Shown: positions 1 to 11,546 of the stretch, one piece after another | Layout of the letters: every line of letters starts with the position of its first letter | How positions within the stretch are numbered: the first letter of the stretch is position 1 | Origin: Angiostrongylus vasorum | Lineage: Eukaryota > Nematoda > Chromadorea > Rhabditida > Metastrongylidae | Direction of reading: 5' to 3' | DNA: 64,000 bases | Assembly: GCA_018806985.1 (NCBI GenBank) | Contig: JADANN010000114.1 | Location: 372,001-436,000 of the forward strand | Notes under the pieces: model-generated | Seen by the model: only the letters and a program-made list of their open reading frames with translations | Told to the model about the DNA's origin: nothing | Database searches by the model: none | Position numbers and translations under genes: made by a program

Positions 1-515
1 AGCTAGTTCTATCGATCAGTGCTATCAGCAATCATCCCTCAACGGGGTTGATCTGAAGAGCCCGCATCGGCATTGAACCCAGTTAAGCTGAGGCTTTAGT
101 TGAAATTGTAATGTTTTAGCTCTTCGCTTAATAGCCTGCCGTAAAAATTGCAATAGGCAGAAAATAAAAAAAGTAAACTTGGACCCAGGGGCATGCCAAA
201 CCACGGTTACCCTTTCCGGTGGCTCGCGCATCACACATTGCACCACAAATACCCTTACCCCGCGTTTCTCTCAGTTAGTTTTCTATCTAACGGTGGCATC
301 AGCAGTCACCCGTTAGCGGGATTGATCTGGGAAGCACAAATCGGCATTGAACTCAGCTAAACCGAGGTTGTACTCGAAATCACAATGTTAAACTTTTTAT
401 TTTCTGCCTACCATAATTTTTCACGGCAGGGCATGATGAGTGCGATATAATGTGATGGTTCGATCTGGCCTCGGATCCAAGTTTTGCGATTATCTCAGCA
501 TCGTTGTGATTGTAT
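1..515 (-). repeat. R3 repeats (two adjoining copies)
   Basis: R3 core on the plus strand: CATCAGCAATCACCCG, CGGGATTGATCTGGGAGCCC, AACCCAGTTAAGCTGAGG, then AT-rich sequence with GGCAG, TTTATTTACTGCC. The minus strand has a tRNA-like part (GGTGTGGTGGTGAGCGCGC ... GCGTTCGTTCCCC). Copy one (1-~185) is partial; copy two (~186-515) is more complete. Confidence 0.55.
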
Positions 516-746
516 TTCTTATTGTATGTTTTTTACAAGTATAGTGGACGTAGCTTGACTTGTGTGTGAGGGATGGATGAAAGTAATAAACAAAATCTTG
601 TGTTGTTTAATTCGACGATATTTTTTTAACAACTGTTTTAACTATACTTTAATTGTATGATCTTATAAACTGGTCTTCTTTTGCTGTTGCGAGGTTGGTA
701 TAGGTCTTCGTTGTCGTTGTCGTTGTTGTTGGTGTTGTTCACCGAT

Positions 747-782
747 GGCTGACGTTTCAGCGATTTCGCCTTCCTCAGAGCC
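747..782 (-). ncRNA. Hammerhead-like motif (PLE-type small variant)
   Basis: Stem I GGCT/AGCC, core CTGAGGA, stem II GGC/GCT (one G-T pair), GAAAC, then GTC at the cleavage-site position. Only an ACGT palindrome sits where stem III should be. Confidence 0.45.
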
Positions 783-1989
783 TGGCCGTGTTTTATATTA
801 GAATGCTTTAATTAGTCGGTGGAAAAAGGCTAAAGTATTAATGAAGATCAAAGCTTTAAATAGATGGTGGGTTAGCATGCTACGGTCAAACTGAAAGGCT
901 ACTCACCGTGATGTTACGAGTGGGACTGGCCCACGCGTTGTTCACGTGGGGTCGCGAGCACGACACAACCCGGGGTCAGAAATATCACTTTGAAATAGGG
1001 CGCCAGGTCACGTGTGATAGTGAGGCATTCGTTTTTTCCGGTGTTTTAACTATGGCTTGGACTAAGAATGAAGGATAGTTAAGAGTAATGAAACAAAAAA
1101 TCTTGCCTTTATCTAGTTCGACTGGATTTCTGTAATATAGGATAAACATTTTTCAAAAAGCTTTCCGTTCACGCTCTTCCCAGAACATCTTAAGTAGCCG
1201 GGATGTCCACCTTTTCCGGTTTTGAAATACAATTCAAATAATGCACCGAGCAGTGTGCCATCCGCTTACATCCGAAAAACCCAAAAAATATGTGTGTGAA
1301 AATTTTATGGCGTTGCTTTGGAAGTTGAACAAAAAGTCATTATACTGTAACAAAGTCGAAGCTCATACCCTAAATTAATCAGTTTCAGGTCATGTGATAG
1401 AAGCCTTGGGTGTGTTTAATCCTTTAACTTGACAACGAATCCGCTTAAGAACTCTTATAGGAGAGAGATCGGTGCCGGGTCTTCAAATATATCGCTTAAT
1501 CGGCTTGTCTAACAAAATTCTTTTCCTTGCTTACGGAGCCTTGCGTCCGTTCGTGGTTTTCCAACAAAATTTCTCATTTTTTGCCATTTTATCGGAAATG
1601 CGACGCTTTTCAAAACTCCTATGTATTACTTAGTAGCTTAGTTGAGTTGTTCTTCCACTATGTGCTTATTTACCTTGTTCGCTGATAGTAGCACGAAAGA
1701 ATGACTCCCACTCTTTCTAACACATGGATGACGTGTCTTCACCTATCGTGAACTTTATCCATCGCAATTTCTCATCAGTTCTAACTTTCCGATAATATGC
1801 CACAGAGATGGTAAGGCGACCGTATTGATCTTAAGAAGTATGTTTAATGAGATTATTAAGTATCCCAGAAATTAATGTCCTCCTCTAACCGTAGTTTTGA
1901 AAATGACATACTTCTCCTCAGAATGAACTAAATTGATCAGAATGAGAACCATTGGAATTTACAAAATTTGCAAATGACGAATAAAAATA
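783..1989. other. No gene or known repeat recognised
   Basis: A/T-rich non-coding sequence without long open frames. A short hairpin (CCCACG/CGTGGG) at ~930-950. Confidence 0.5.
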
Positions 1990-2740
1990 TTCATGTCAGT
2001 TGCGAACAATTCTCGCTCGACCCATTGAAGCGATGAAATCGTAGAAGACAGTACTGCCCACTGCTTGTTTCTGAAAAAATTTCTCGTACAGGAAGTTACC
2101 GAGATGCTTGCAGAAGTGGTAGGCAGTGTATGAGAGGTCACGCGAGTATGATGTATGAGGCAGAGTTTCGTAACTCAGCTGGTTCAACAACTGAAGCGCC
2201 GATAGTGCGAGATTTAGACGCGCGTTGTCGTGGGAAGGATTGGTACCTTTCTGTTTTCCAATATGGCGAGCTGAAGTTTCGGGTGCATTTCGTCCCTTTG
2301 TTCGACCTGCTTCCACCTTCGTCCAGATTCATGAAACTGTAATTGAGCAAGCAGTAGCAACCATCGAAGATCAGAGTCACCTTCCTCTGGCGCAGTCTTG
2401 GATTTGGGAAAGGCTGCGGTGATTTGCCGCGATCCTGAGCTAGTCGTCGTCGGGTGTTAGAGAGGACCTGTTTCTCGTTCCACATCATCAACAGCTAGAA
2501 ATCGTTAGTTCAGGGTGCACAGAAGAAGTACCGACGACAGCACAAACAGGCGACTTCTTTCATTGCCGTTCGTCAACCATTTGTCTAGCTTCTTCCATCT
2601 TCTAATGCGCTTTAAATGTTCCAGAAAAGTTGAGATGCTCACACCAAGTTCTCCTCAAGTTCTATTAACGTGTGCTGCTGTCAACGTCAGACGTAATTTC
2701 ATGCATATGTTTGGACCAGATAAGGTACGTTGACTGCTAT
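1990..2740 (-). pseudogene. mariner transposase remnant
   Basis: On the minus strand, in broken frames: HLKRIRRWKKLDKW (~2620), LRQRKVTLIFDG (~2390; the KKVMVT-WW block), MNLDEGG, then HDNARLNLA, LLNQLSYETLPHTSYSRDLS and YHFCKHLGNFLYEKFF, open over 2316-1996. These are the order and motifs of a Tc1/mariner (D,D34D) transposase, with the second catalytic Asp in HDN. At least two frameshifts and several stops. Confidence 0.8.
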
Positions 2741-2907
2741 GTCGTGCTTCCAGTATTGTCTCATCCAACTCCACGACTTCTTGGTTGTCCATCATCTACT
2801 TATCGTTAGGCTCATCGTTTCGTGGCAGATGTCTAACGACGAAATATGATTGCATACAGCAGTATGAATAGTTTTCAGTGGAAAAAAGGTAAGCGCATAG
2901 GTAAAAT

Positions 2908-3182
2908 GGATAAAGCTGTCGGCGTTGATCAATCCTTGAGGGATGCGCGATGCATTCGACTTCATTAAGTATCGCTTGGAGGTGATTGAATGCATATCTG
3001 GTCTTTACAAGGACTCGCGGTGGCCTACCCGTGTATCGAGCCAGTTCTGCTATCTTCCCAAACAAGCCTGGCACCGATTTGCCGACCTCGGAGGGATGGA
3101 ATGTTTAGTGGGCCACGGGCTCGGGGGGCCGATTCCACGTGTGTGTAGCAGGGCGCCTCCGACTACTGCGCCACACGCGCTC
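2908..3182 (-). mobile_element. SINE-A (tRNA-derived), full length
   Basis: In sense orientation SINE-A starts with a tRNA-like head: A box TGGCGCAGTGG, B box like GGAATCGATCCC. It ends with GATCAACGCCGAGAGCTTTATCC-type tail. This copy reads on the minus strand with both boxes recognisable. Confidence 0.65.
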
Positions 3183-3371
3183 CATAGCGCACAGGTGCAT
3201 TTCTGATTTTTGCCAGATCTTCTTATCATAGAAAATCTTCAGCTCTTCTCGTTAATTTTTTTAGCTCCCACTGTTTGTCAGTTCTCCCTGCTTTTGACGT
3301 CTATGTTTGCTCATTCGACAACTTGATAAAACAAGTTTTTTTTACCAGACGTAGACGTTTCCATCACATGA

Positions 3372-3620
3372 CCCGTCGTCACATCTACTGTGTGGATCTC
3401 AGCACTTCTTTCATTCGATTCGTTTTTCCTCGCACTCGTCGTCCACAACGGTCTTCGAACATTAAGCATGTTGTTTTAGTTACTGCTTGAGAATTTCGCC
3501 TTCTTTACTAATGTCGTAGAATGCTAATCGAGTCAATTCTGCTTGCAATCTTGGAGATGGCCGAATTAAGGAGTTCGCCCATTAGTTGGAGGAGAGCTTT
3601 GAGGTGGGGAAGGGGGTGGG
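3372..3620 (-). mobile_element. SINE-B (related family), partial
   Basis: Aligns with 32695-32900: CACATCTACTG, CTCAGCACTTC, ATTCGATTCG, CTGCTTGAG, AATGCT-TCGAGTC. Its tRNA-like head is lost. Confidence 0.45.
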
Positions 3621-4261
3621 ACTGGCGCCGTTGCTTTCCCTGGTCGACAGCATCACTAACCAGAACTATCCGTTATATACGAACGGCGAGTGTGGTAGTC
3701 TAACTGAGTTACTTCTCCACGGTAATTTTAGAGACCAACACTATCTCACTGAGAGCAAAAAACGTTAAAGGACTTTGTAGGAACAATGCGACACTCCATG
3801 TCTTTCGAGCAAATGGAGTCCAGTTATAGTTTTCTTCTCGACAGGGAAAAGTGGAATTTGAGTGTTGCCTGACTCTCTCGGTATGAAGCCGAATTGTAAG
3901 TGAGATAAACACTTTAACTGAGTTGCATGAGGTAGACATTCCATTTTCTCTAATTCTTCTTCACAGAACTCTTTTCGCAGAAATATTTTTCAACAATCTA
4001 GTCCAGACTTTGCTCAAATTTTTGACACGCTCATCTTCAGTAATCACGATGATTCAAGCAGTTCCAGCATCGTTTCCACTTCTTGACTGGCAGGTAGTTG
4101 ATTAGGCAAGATTTTCTTGGACTTTTCATTGGACACTTTTTTTTGGGCTTCCCACTTTCCTGTTAGTTAATATGTCGTTGCCAGCAGTCCAGTCATTTCT
4201 ACCACCGGTTCACTCCTAACTGGGTTACCGGATGGATATGAAAAAAAAAGAAAAAAAGAGA

Positions 4262-4924
4262 TTTTGGCAAACGTAGTTGAAATACCACCGAGTACTCTTA
4301 GACGCCAGCTAGTTCGTAACCGCCTATATGACTGTCTTTGTGAAACGCAAAATTGCATAATTTGACCTAATGGTAGAGAGGGTGATTGCATGAGCTCGAG
4401 TACAGTTTATCTGATCTCCTGTAAGGCGTGCGGAGACGAATACATTGGTGAAAGGGGTAGACCACTTTGTGTCCGCATAAAAAGAACACCTAGTTGGTAA
4501 ACGTAAACCAACCAAATACCCCAGTAGCCACTTATAGGACCCAGAGACATAACGCGGAGGACTTTAAAGTACAGGTCACGATCCTCGCACAGGAATCGCG
4601 AACACAAGCGCGCAAAACTCTCGAGGCGTTCTGGATCAATTCCAGAAATCCGAAAATGAACCGCAGGGAAGAATGCCTCATTATCACGCATGATATTGGG
4701 CAATATATAAGCTTATTATTCTGATGGAAAGGGCACATGACGCTTACATGTGAATTCTGTGCGGTTGGTCTCCACGCGACATACTCAGTGGAAGACTCAT
4801 AGAAGGCGGTGAGTGTGCAGAAAGCTATTCTGTGTTCTATGAGGCGAAATCCGCCGAAACGTCAGCTTGTTCGTGAATAGGGAATGGAAATAACACCTCG
4901 TGTTTGCTCAACAAGAATACGAAA
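4262..4924 (+). mobile_element. Penelope-like element fragment, GIY-YIG region (second copy, more decayed)
   Basis: Closely parallels 46385-47115: the Cys-rich linker ending in GDCMSS, VYLISCKACGDEYIGE, then a frameshift near 4475 and an EAFW-type segment near 4620. An internal deletion of roughly 100 bp relative to the 46-kb copy removes the 5' half of the hammerhead-like motif, leaving only its stem II and GAAACGTCAGC (4841-4866). Not functional. Confidence 0.75.
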
Positions 4925-5533
4925 AATTACTTGACCAATGCCGAGGTTAACAGAAAGTCGGACGTAGGATATTTATTTTATATTTGGTGCAACGTTGAGT
5001 CCACACCTTTAGTGTACTTAAACTGTGTGGACGTCATCTGTCACTTGTGATGTCGAAGTCTTAGTTTACTTGCGATCTCTTCAAACAAGCGTCTTCTCCA
5101 TTTTCGCACATTTAACTCGTATTTCTTTTTGTATAGCTTCCTTTTTTCAGTAAGCACAGTTAAAGAACGGGAATGCTCGCTAGCAGAAATACGTATCTAC
5201 CAGCTTCAAATGTCGTTGATACTGCTAGGTAGGGTAGACTCTTTCTCATTTTTGATATTCACCAACCTCACGATATTCCTGACTAACCCACTGGAAAACA
5301 AATCCATTGCTCTTTCATTTTCGTTACAGTTTGCTTCCGTAGTTTGTAAATAAGAAATTATGTAAAATGTCAGCTTCAAAGATTTCTTGCGGTTGGATGT
5401 TTTCTGGAATATGTCACTGCTAGCGCTAAAGGAAGGCTTTTTGTATCCGCCTGATACACTTCCTAATCCTTTGCCCTCCACGCTTGCAGAGTGACAGCCC
5501 ATTTCTTTGTATGGATTTATATCACACTCACTC
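4925..5533. other. Intergenic; PLE-flanking motif only
   Basis: Contains the CCGAGGTTAAC-AGAAAGTCGG motif at 4942-4963, then A/T-rich sequence. Confidence 0.45.
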
Positions 5534-5923
5534 AACTTGATACTTGAAACTTGAATGGCTCGTCCTCACTAGTTGTGTGCGCCTCAGCATAATTCCCATT
5601 TTTTGGAGTTTTACTGGTTTAGACATGGTGTTTCCGTGGAGTACAGAGGTCAGTCAGGCCAAAGTCTGCCCCAGGTCGTCACCACCCCAGACAGTTGTCG
5701 CCCTTGTGCATCAGGAATGAGATTTACCACCGTGCGACTTTGATACTAGGAAGGTGGTGGGTCCTGGTATTGGTTTACTCTTAACTAGGCTTCCTGATGG
5801 GAACGCCGGATTCCCCTCTCAGCTTGGGAGACCCTGCCAAGTGATGAATCCACTGCTGTACATCTCAGTCCGACATCCAGGAGCACCTCCCAGCCACCAT
5901 GAAGCGGTAAACCATTGGGAGGA
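5534..5923 (-). repeat. R4 repeat (~380 bp, AAGTATC-type tail)
   Basis: R4 on the minus strand begins AACGGTTTACCGCCTCAT and ends with repeated AAGTATC units. It contains GGCGTTTCCATCAGGAAGCC and CCTCGGGATTCC. The sense direction is inferred from the tail position. Confidence 0.6.
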
Positions 5924-6094
5924 GTAGTATTATTAGTATTATCATTAGCGTCAAAGTATTCAATCTATTTGGTAAAGTATTATTTCGCTATTTTCCAGTC
6001 TGATACCAACTGATATGGGATGAATCGTTGACGTGAAAAGAAATCATTATTAGTCAACAACCGTACTGTGTATATGTACGAGCAATGCTGCAGT

Positions 6095-6215
6095 AAAGAA
6101 GGTTCTACTCGATTCGATTACGAAGACCCACAACGAGAGGACGAACGACTGCGAACCGTCAACTCAGATCACTGACTCTAAAAAACGCGAAAACGTCGAA
6201 GCGTTTGTCAATTAA
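6095..6215 (+). mobile_element. Decayed PLE-terminal segment
   Basis: Aligns with the arms at 9.6-10.1 kb (GACGAACGACT, CCGTCAACTCAGATC) and with 45740-45870. The hammerhead-like core is destroyed (GACTCTAAAAAACGC, then GAAAACGTCGAAGC). Confidence 0.4.
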
Positions 6216-6845
6216 AAAGTTGTCTAACAACCTACTTAATCTGAAGTATCTAAACAAATATATCAACTCAGTGTTTTAACGTCCCAAATAAGTCCCGTAA
6301 CGATTGCGGATTCCAGTGGAATGGAAGGCTTCGCAAGACCGGGTGAAGGTTCAAACTACTGAACGATTTAAAGTGCACTGCAGAGTACCGTTAACCATAG
6401 CGCTGAATGCACCCGCTTCTGGTTACCACATGGGGATTTCGCTCTCTCTCTTTCTTGTTCCTCTTATATTTGTGTGTGCTCTTTCCGACGTGACAGTTCA
6501 TCACTGTCACAGTAATGATGTGGCCAACTTTTTTATGAAACAACCGAGAGATCTGGAACGAGTCCAGTCAGTCCAAACTCTTAACTGAACAGCACTCCAA
6601 CTTAAAGTATTTTGGCGCCAGTTCTTTATCTCGCTGACTTTGTAAGGCCGCTTTTTTAAAGACCTCCGGCACATTATGCACTAGAACGAATTTCCGCAAA
6701 CTTTCTCAAAGGTCAAATCCACATTTTCACACGTTTTCCAGTTTTTCTTCTTTAATTCTAACCACGTCTTTAAATGAAGCACGAACAACGCACATCTAAA
6801 TAAGGTCAAGCTCAGACAAACTTAAATGGAATTAAGACTGCATAT

Positions 6846-7132
6846 AAAGGATAAAGGATAAAGCTCTCGGCGTTTGATCAATCCCTGTGGGATGCGCCAT
6901 TCATTCGACTTCATTAATCATCGTTTGGAGGTGATTGAATGCATATCTGGCCGTTACAATGACTCACGTTGGCCTACCGATGTATCGTATCAGTTCTGCT
7001 ATCCTCCCAGACAAGTCTGGTACTAATTTACCGACCCCGGAGGAATGCAAGGCTTGGACGGTCATGGGGAGCGGGGATTGATTCTACGTGTGTGTTGCAG
7101 GGCGCCTCCGAGCACCGTGCCACACCCGCCCT
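6846..7132 (-). mobile_element. SINE-A, full length
   Basis: Complete head and tail; the tail has two GGATAAA units at 6848-6861. Confidence 0.65.
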
Positions 7133-7435
7133 TCCATAAAGACTCCAATATTTGAGTTAGAATATCAATTATCTTTGCAAAGCGCAAAATTTTCTTTATA
7201 AAACACTTTGACTTTTTTGAACTGCGTTTTTTCCAATTTATTTATTTATTCATTTGGCGTGGTTTTCACTTCTTCTTCCTCTAACTCATTCCATTTTTGT
7301 TTTACTCCGGACGGTTCATCCATGCTAATCTTAGTTTTTTTCTCGTCTACTCTTACTGATAAATTCTTTGAAAGAGTAATTTTTTATAATTTCAACGTAT
7401 TATTTAATGCCTACTGGATATGTTGTAAAAATATA

Positions 7436-7680
7436 ACTTCAATGACGCTGAGATATTTGCAAAACTCCGAACCGCAGGTGCCTGCGGTGGGGGAACGAAC
7501 GTGCTATTACCCTTTCTGGGGTCTAAAGCGTTAACCACCACACCATGCGGGTCCTTTCGTCTTGCTAGCAGTCACCCGTCGGCGGAATTGATCTGAGGAA
7601 CCCAAATTGGCAATGAGACCAGTTAGCTGAGGCTGTAGTTATAATCACAATTTTACTTATTATTTACTGCTTACTCCTTT
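7436..7680 (-). repeat. R3 repeat
   Basis: CTGAGATATTTGCAAAACTC, GGGGAACGAACG, CACCACACCATGCGGGTCC, CAGTCACCCGTC, GTTAGCTGAGG in order. Confidence 0.6.
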
Positions 7681-7919
7681 GATTCTAACATAAGCGCACA
7701 TCTTGGAGGCTTTACATTTCGATCAATTCGCATTCCTAACATTGTCCCACACACCATCGTGGAGAAATGCTCATCAGAAACAACTTATAAGGTTTCTGAA
7801 ATTCTTTATATACCGCGCATTAATAGTAGTATAATGCGACATTATTTCACCGTTTTACTTATAGAAAATGGACTTGCTCCTATGGACTCACTTAAGTTAG
7901 AAAATTCTTTCAATCTGTT

Positions 7920-7933
7920 AGCATTTCAGAGTT
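7920..7933 (+). promoter_or_regulatory. Possible SL trans-splice acceptor before the 7934 ATG
   Basis: AGCATTTCAG then AGTT and ATG; TTTCAG is the nematode acceptor consensus. It could equally be an ordinary cis acceptor of an internal exon. Confidence 0.3.
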
Positions 7934-8080
7934 ATGGCCACCTCATCGGAGACCTTCATCGTGTTGGCCGTGGTGATGTGCAGCATCCTGTTCTGCTTCA
8001 CTGTCGGCATCATCGTGATTCTTTGCTGTTGCGAGTGCAACGACTTCAACTTTCACGACCTGCCGAGCATTGTTATTGAG
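7934..8080 (+). CDS. Candidate exon of a small single-pass membrane protein (unrecognised)
   Basis: Open from an ATG 4 nt after a strong TTTCAG acceptor (7929), as for a trans-spliced first exon, to GAG followed by a GTGAAA donor at 8081; 49 codons. The codons are rich in G/C at the third position (ATC, TTC, GTG, TGC, GCC), unlike the A/T-rich surroundings. The peptide has a short N-terminus, a strong hydrophobic helix (about residues 8-30), a CCCEC cluster and NDFNFHDLPSIVIE, which is a plausible membrane anchor with a palmitoylable cytosolic juxtamembrane Cys patch. If unspliced, the frame runs on to 8194 through a low-complexity lysine stretch. A 3' exon may lie near 8347-8450 (three frames are partly open there), but I cannot choose its frame. 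No family recognised. Confidence 0.35.
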
Positions 8081-8629
8081 GTGAAAACGGATACCGGTTC
8101 AATAAAAAAAAGAAAAAAAGCACTTTATAATTTAAAAAGCCCAGCAATTCTCAAAAGACAGCTGTGTTTTGTTCGATTTTATTCCTGTTTTTAAACTATC
8201 TTCCATGTTTTTTATTGATCCACCAATTCTTCAAACATTTTCTTTTCCTCCACTGGCACTTTTATTCTTTATTTTCATCACAGAAACTTAATTTTCATGT
8301 TTGCTTACTTTTACTCCACCGGACGTCACATAATGTCCGATACCAGTAGTCGTCGTATTCGATTCATCTTCTTGCACCTTCCATACACGAAACCCTTCGA
8401 GTTTGGAGGGCCGGCTGCTTGAGATCTCTTCTGGCCTTCTGAATGTCACTTAATAAGTTTCGAGTCGATTCTTCCCGAGGTCTTCCTACATTACGAGCAG
8501 GTGCCAGCTCCTTTTAAGAATGTTCGGAAATAAATGAACGTTTTGAAATATCTATTGTTATAAAGTATTTTTTACCAGTAAAATGTTTTTTTATACCTTG
8601 CAATATTATCACGTCTTTATATTTTGTCA

Positions 8630-9440
8630 AAAGTTATGTCAAAAGAACTTTTTTTTCTACTAATCTTGAGCCTTGCAGCTTTAGATGTCAAAAAACGCAT
8701 TTTCGTCAAATTTTCTTTTATGAGTTCAAACTCGGTCGTAGTGCAGCAGGGATGGCTCGAAACATTAATGAAGTTTGGGGGTGAAAGTAGCATTGGTGAA
8801 TCAACAGTGCGAACGTGGTTCCGGAAATTCCGACCTGGTGATTTCAACCTCGAAGATAAGGAAACCCATGGACGTCTCAGTGAATTTGACCACCACGAAT
8901 TGAGGGGCAGTAGTGGAAGCAAACACGCAAACAACTGTTCGAGAGCTTACGGAACAGCTTGACGTAAGTAAAAAAACCCCCGACAATTGGGTGCAGCACG
9001 AATTAAACGACAATCTATAAAAATGCGGTTTTGAAGTGTTGTCTGCTCTTATTCTGCGCAACAAAAACGATCCTTTTCTTGATCGAACTGTGGCGTGCGA
9101 CGAGAAGTGGATTCTGTACGACACCTGGCGACGTTCAACTCAGTGGTTGGATTGCGATCAGGCTCCATAGAGCTTTCGAAAGCGGAAATTGCACCAAAAA
9201 AAAGTTATGATGACTGTTTAGTGGTCTGTAGCCGGGCTGGTTCATCACAACTTTTTGAATCTGGGCGAAACGATTACGGCAGAGAATAAATGCCAACAAA
9301 TCGACGAAATGCACCGTAAACTCCAGCAACAACGACCGGCATTAGTCAACAGAAAACGACCAATCCTTCTCCACGACAACGCCCGACCTCACAGTCGGGG
9401 ATTTAATGCAACTGGAGTAAATAAATTTTCCTGTCGTTGA
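8630..9440 (+). pseudogene. mariner transposase remnant, truncated before the last catalytic Asp
   Basis: Frame 8624-8962 gives the N-terminal DNA-binding part (IGESTVRTWFRKFRPGDFNLED, GRLSEFD). Shifted frames then give FLDRTVACDEKW (~9080) and NLGETITAENKCQQIDEMH (9255 on), ending in HDNARPH (~9380). The D34D part after HDNARPH is missing. Confidence 0.8.
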
Positions 9441-9621
9441 AAAAAAGTGTATAGATTCAAATGGTTTTTACTTTGATTAATGAAGTTTTGTTTGAAGCAA
9501 GTTATGACATTCTGAACAACATAAGTATTTCAAAACCGACTTCCGTTTAACCTCGGTGTTACTAATTAAAATGCATTCTTGTTTTGATGAACTTACACGA
9601 GGTTGATAAATAGTTTTATTC

Positions 9622-9657
9622 GGCTAACGATTCGATGCCTTCGTCTTCATCAGAGCC
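9622..9657 (-). ncRNA. Hammerhead-like motif (GACG/CGTC subfamily, left arm of an inverted repeat)
   Basis: GGCT + CTGATGA + stem II remnant (GACG/CATC) + GAATC + GTT + AGCC, followed by GAATAAAA. The core GAAAC is mutated to GAATC. Confidence 0.4.
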
Positions 9658-10028
9658 GACGATCCGAGTCGATAGTCCACCGCTTTTTCTTCGTCTTGAT
9701 GTGGCGTCTTCGCCTTCGTTTCGAGTTGTGTCTTCCCCAGCGGACCATCTCTCGAATGAGGCATACTCACTTAGTCATGCCCTTTTATACAGGTTGCTGA
9801 TGGTTGATAATTGTGACTGGCCGGTGATAGTAACTTGTTTTTTTCCAGGCAATCAATCCTGCAGAAGTCGGTATCATTATCAGCTAGCAAAGACCAGTGA
9901 CAATACTTCAAAACCGACATTCATGATCTTTCGAGAGATGGTCCGCTGAGGAAGACACATCTCGATGCGAAGGGCGAAGACGCCACATCGAAACGAAGAA
10001 GAACGGTGGACTATCGACTCGGATCGTC

Positions 10029-10064
10029 GGCTCTGATGAAGACGAAGACGTCTAAACGTTAGCC
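10029..10064 (+). ncRNA. Hammerhead-like motif (GACG/CGTC subfamily, right arm)
   Basis: GGCT + CTGATGA + A + GACG-AAGA-CGTC + TAAAC + GTT + AGCC + GAATAAAA. Stem I and stem II both pair fully; the G of GAAA is a T here. Confidence 0.45.
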
Positions 10065-10239
10065 GAATAAAACTTTTATCAAGCTCTTGCAGGCTCATCG
10101 AAGAAAGAATACATATTAAATAATATAGTTAAAAAAGCTCATTTATTTCTGAACAACCTAATAGTGAAGGGGGACGAGCTGATCCTATAATAGTCTGATA
10201 CTGATTTCCCGACTTTGAAAAAGATGGAGAGGCTGGTTG

Positions 10240-10293
10240 GGTCGGTATGGAGTCGAACCTGTGCCCGTCATCATTGCCGCTGAACTACCGACC
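10240..10293 (-). other. 54-nt tRNA-like segment
   Basis: A perfect 7-bp acceptor-like stem (GGTCGGT/ACCGACC), an A-box-like TAGTTCAGCGG and a B-box-like GGTTCGACTCC. It lacks a normal anticodon arm and the T stem pairs poorly, so it is not a standard tRNA gene; probably a SINE or tRNA relic. Confidence 0.35.
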
Positions 10294-11534
10294 TACTAGT
10301 CCAAGTTTATGTCTTTGATATCTGATATGAATCAAGTTTGACGACCCTCACTACAGTTCTTTCTTATTTCTATTCTTTTCTTCCCATTTTGCATTTTTTT
10401 CTTCTTCATTTTCTTGCAAACCCGACCAACATTTTTTTCCGAAATCCGTGTAGCCTACCATCCAGGAACAGCCACTCCCTTAAAATGTTTGAAAAAGAAG
10501 AGAATTCGGGATATCGTGACTTGTCCAACGACGAAAAGAGTATGTTATAGTTTCCGTCTTTCTTGGCTTGACTACAACACCTATTTCCGATCAATAACTA
10601 TCCGATTCTTTATCTTTCCGATCAATAACTACCGATTCTTTATCCCTTTCTCTCCCAATTTCAAAACCGCCAAATAGGTATAGTTGTCCAAATCAAATAA
10701 AAATTGGTTGATTCTGTGTCAAACCAGCAAAATAATGGTGAGAATACTCTAAAATGCGCTTTGATTACATGTGCATGGTTTTTCCAATTTTGAAATTTTT
10801 TTGGGATAAAAAACATCGCTGGTAAGCAGCATGCAAATTCTGTGCTAAATGTGGTGTCATCAGTTTTAATCTGTGTGAAGTATTGTGCCCATATCGATTG
10901 AAAACGATTACGATTATCGATTGTTTTCTGTGTTGCAGAGATCACGAAGTTCCAACTTCAGCTGTCCGTTGGATTTTGCAGAAGCGCGCACAATCAGCAG
11001 CAGATTGCTCACACCGGGACGAGCAAATCTCTATCATTCCACCACACCGACATCAGTGCGATCAATATAAATCCTTGCAAATTTGAGAAATCAATAATGG
11101 GACCATAGTAGATGATGTAAATTGATCGAGTGGTTTCAATAGAACCTATAGGCTTGTGCTTTAATTGTTAATGGTTAACATGATTCTCAAAAGAAAACTA
11201 CTAATGGGGCTTTTTAAGAGGAGGCATAACGTGGTTGTTACACGTGTCTCATAGATGTGTTAAATATAACAGCTTCTGTTGCGGTGATCGTCATTTTTCA
11301 CAGAAAATTCTAGGTTTTAGCGCTCCGATTCCTCTCGGATTTCTAGACGGGTTGAATGTAAGCTGCTTCTCACATATTCATAGCGGTTCTTTTTCTGATG
11401 TGAAATTTGAAAGTAACAAAGATAAACTGATTGTGTAAGAACTTGTGCGACTGACATTTTGAATGAGTGATGTTCATTATCTCGTTGGTTGGAAACACAT
11501 CAATGCGAATAAAATAAGCCTACCTGGTAATGTT
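10294..11534. other. A/T-rich intergenic stretch
   Basis: Only short, compositionally biased open frames; nothing recognised. Confidence 0.5.
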
Positions 11535-11546
11535 AACCCTTTTATT

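Larger units (their letters stand above)
9598..10087. repeat. Large inverted repeat made of two PLE-terminal segments
   Basis: Arms at about 9601-9758 and 9930-10085 are reverse complements with scattered differences, separated by ~170 bp. Each arm carries a hammerhead-like motif at its outer end, followed by GAATAAAA pointing outward. The arm sequence (CCACATC, GACTATCGACTCGGATC) recurs in decayed form at 6095-6215 and 45740-45870. Confidence 0.7.

Noticed and set aside
7208..7534. Hydrophobic 108-codon open frame
   Set aside because: A/T-rich composition giving Phe/Ser/Leu; its second half is an R3 repeat.
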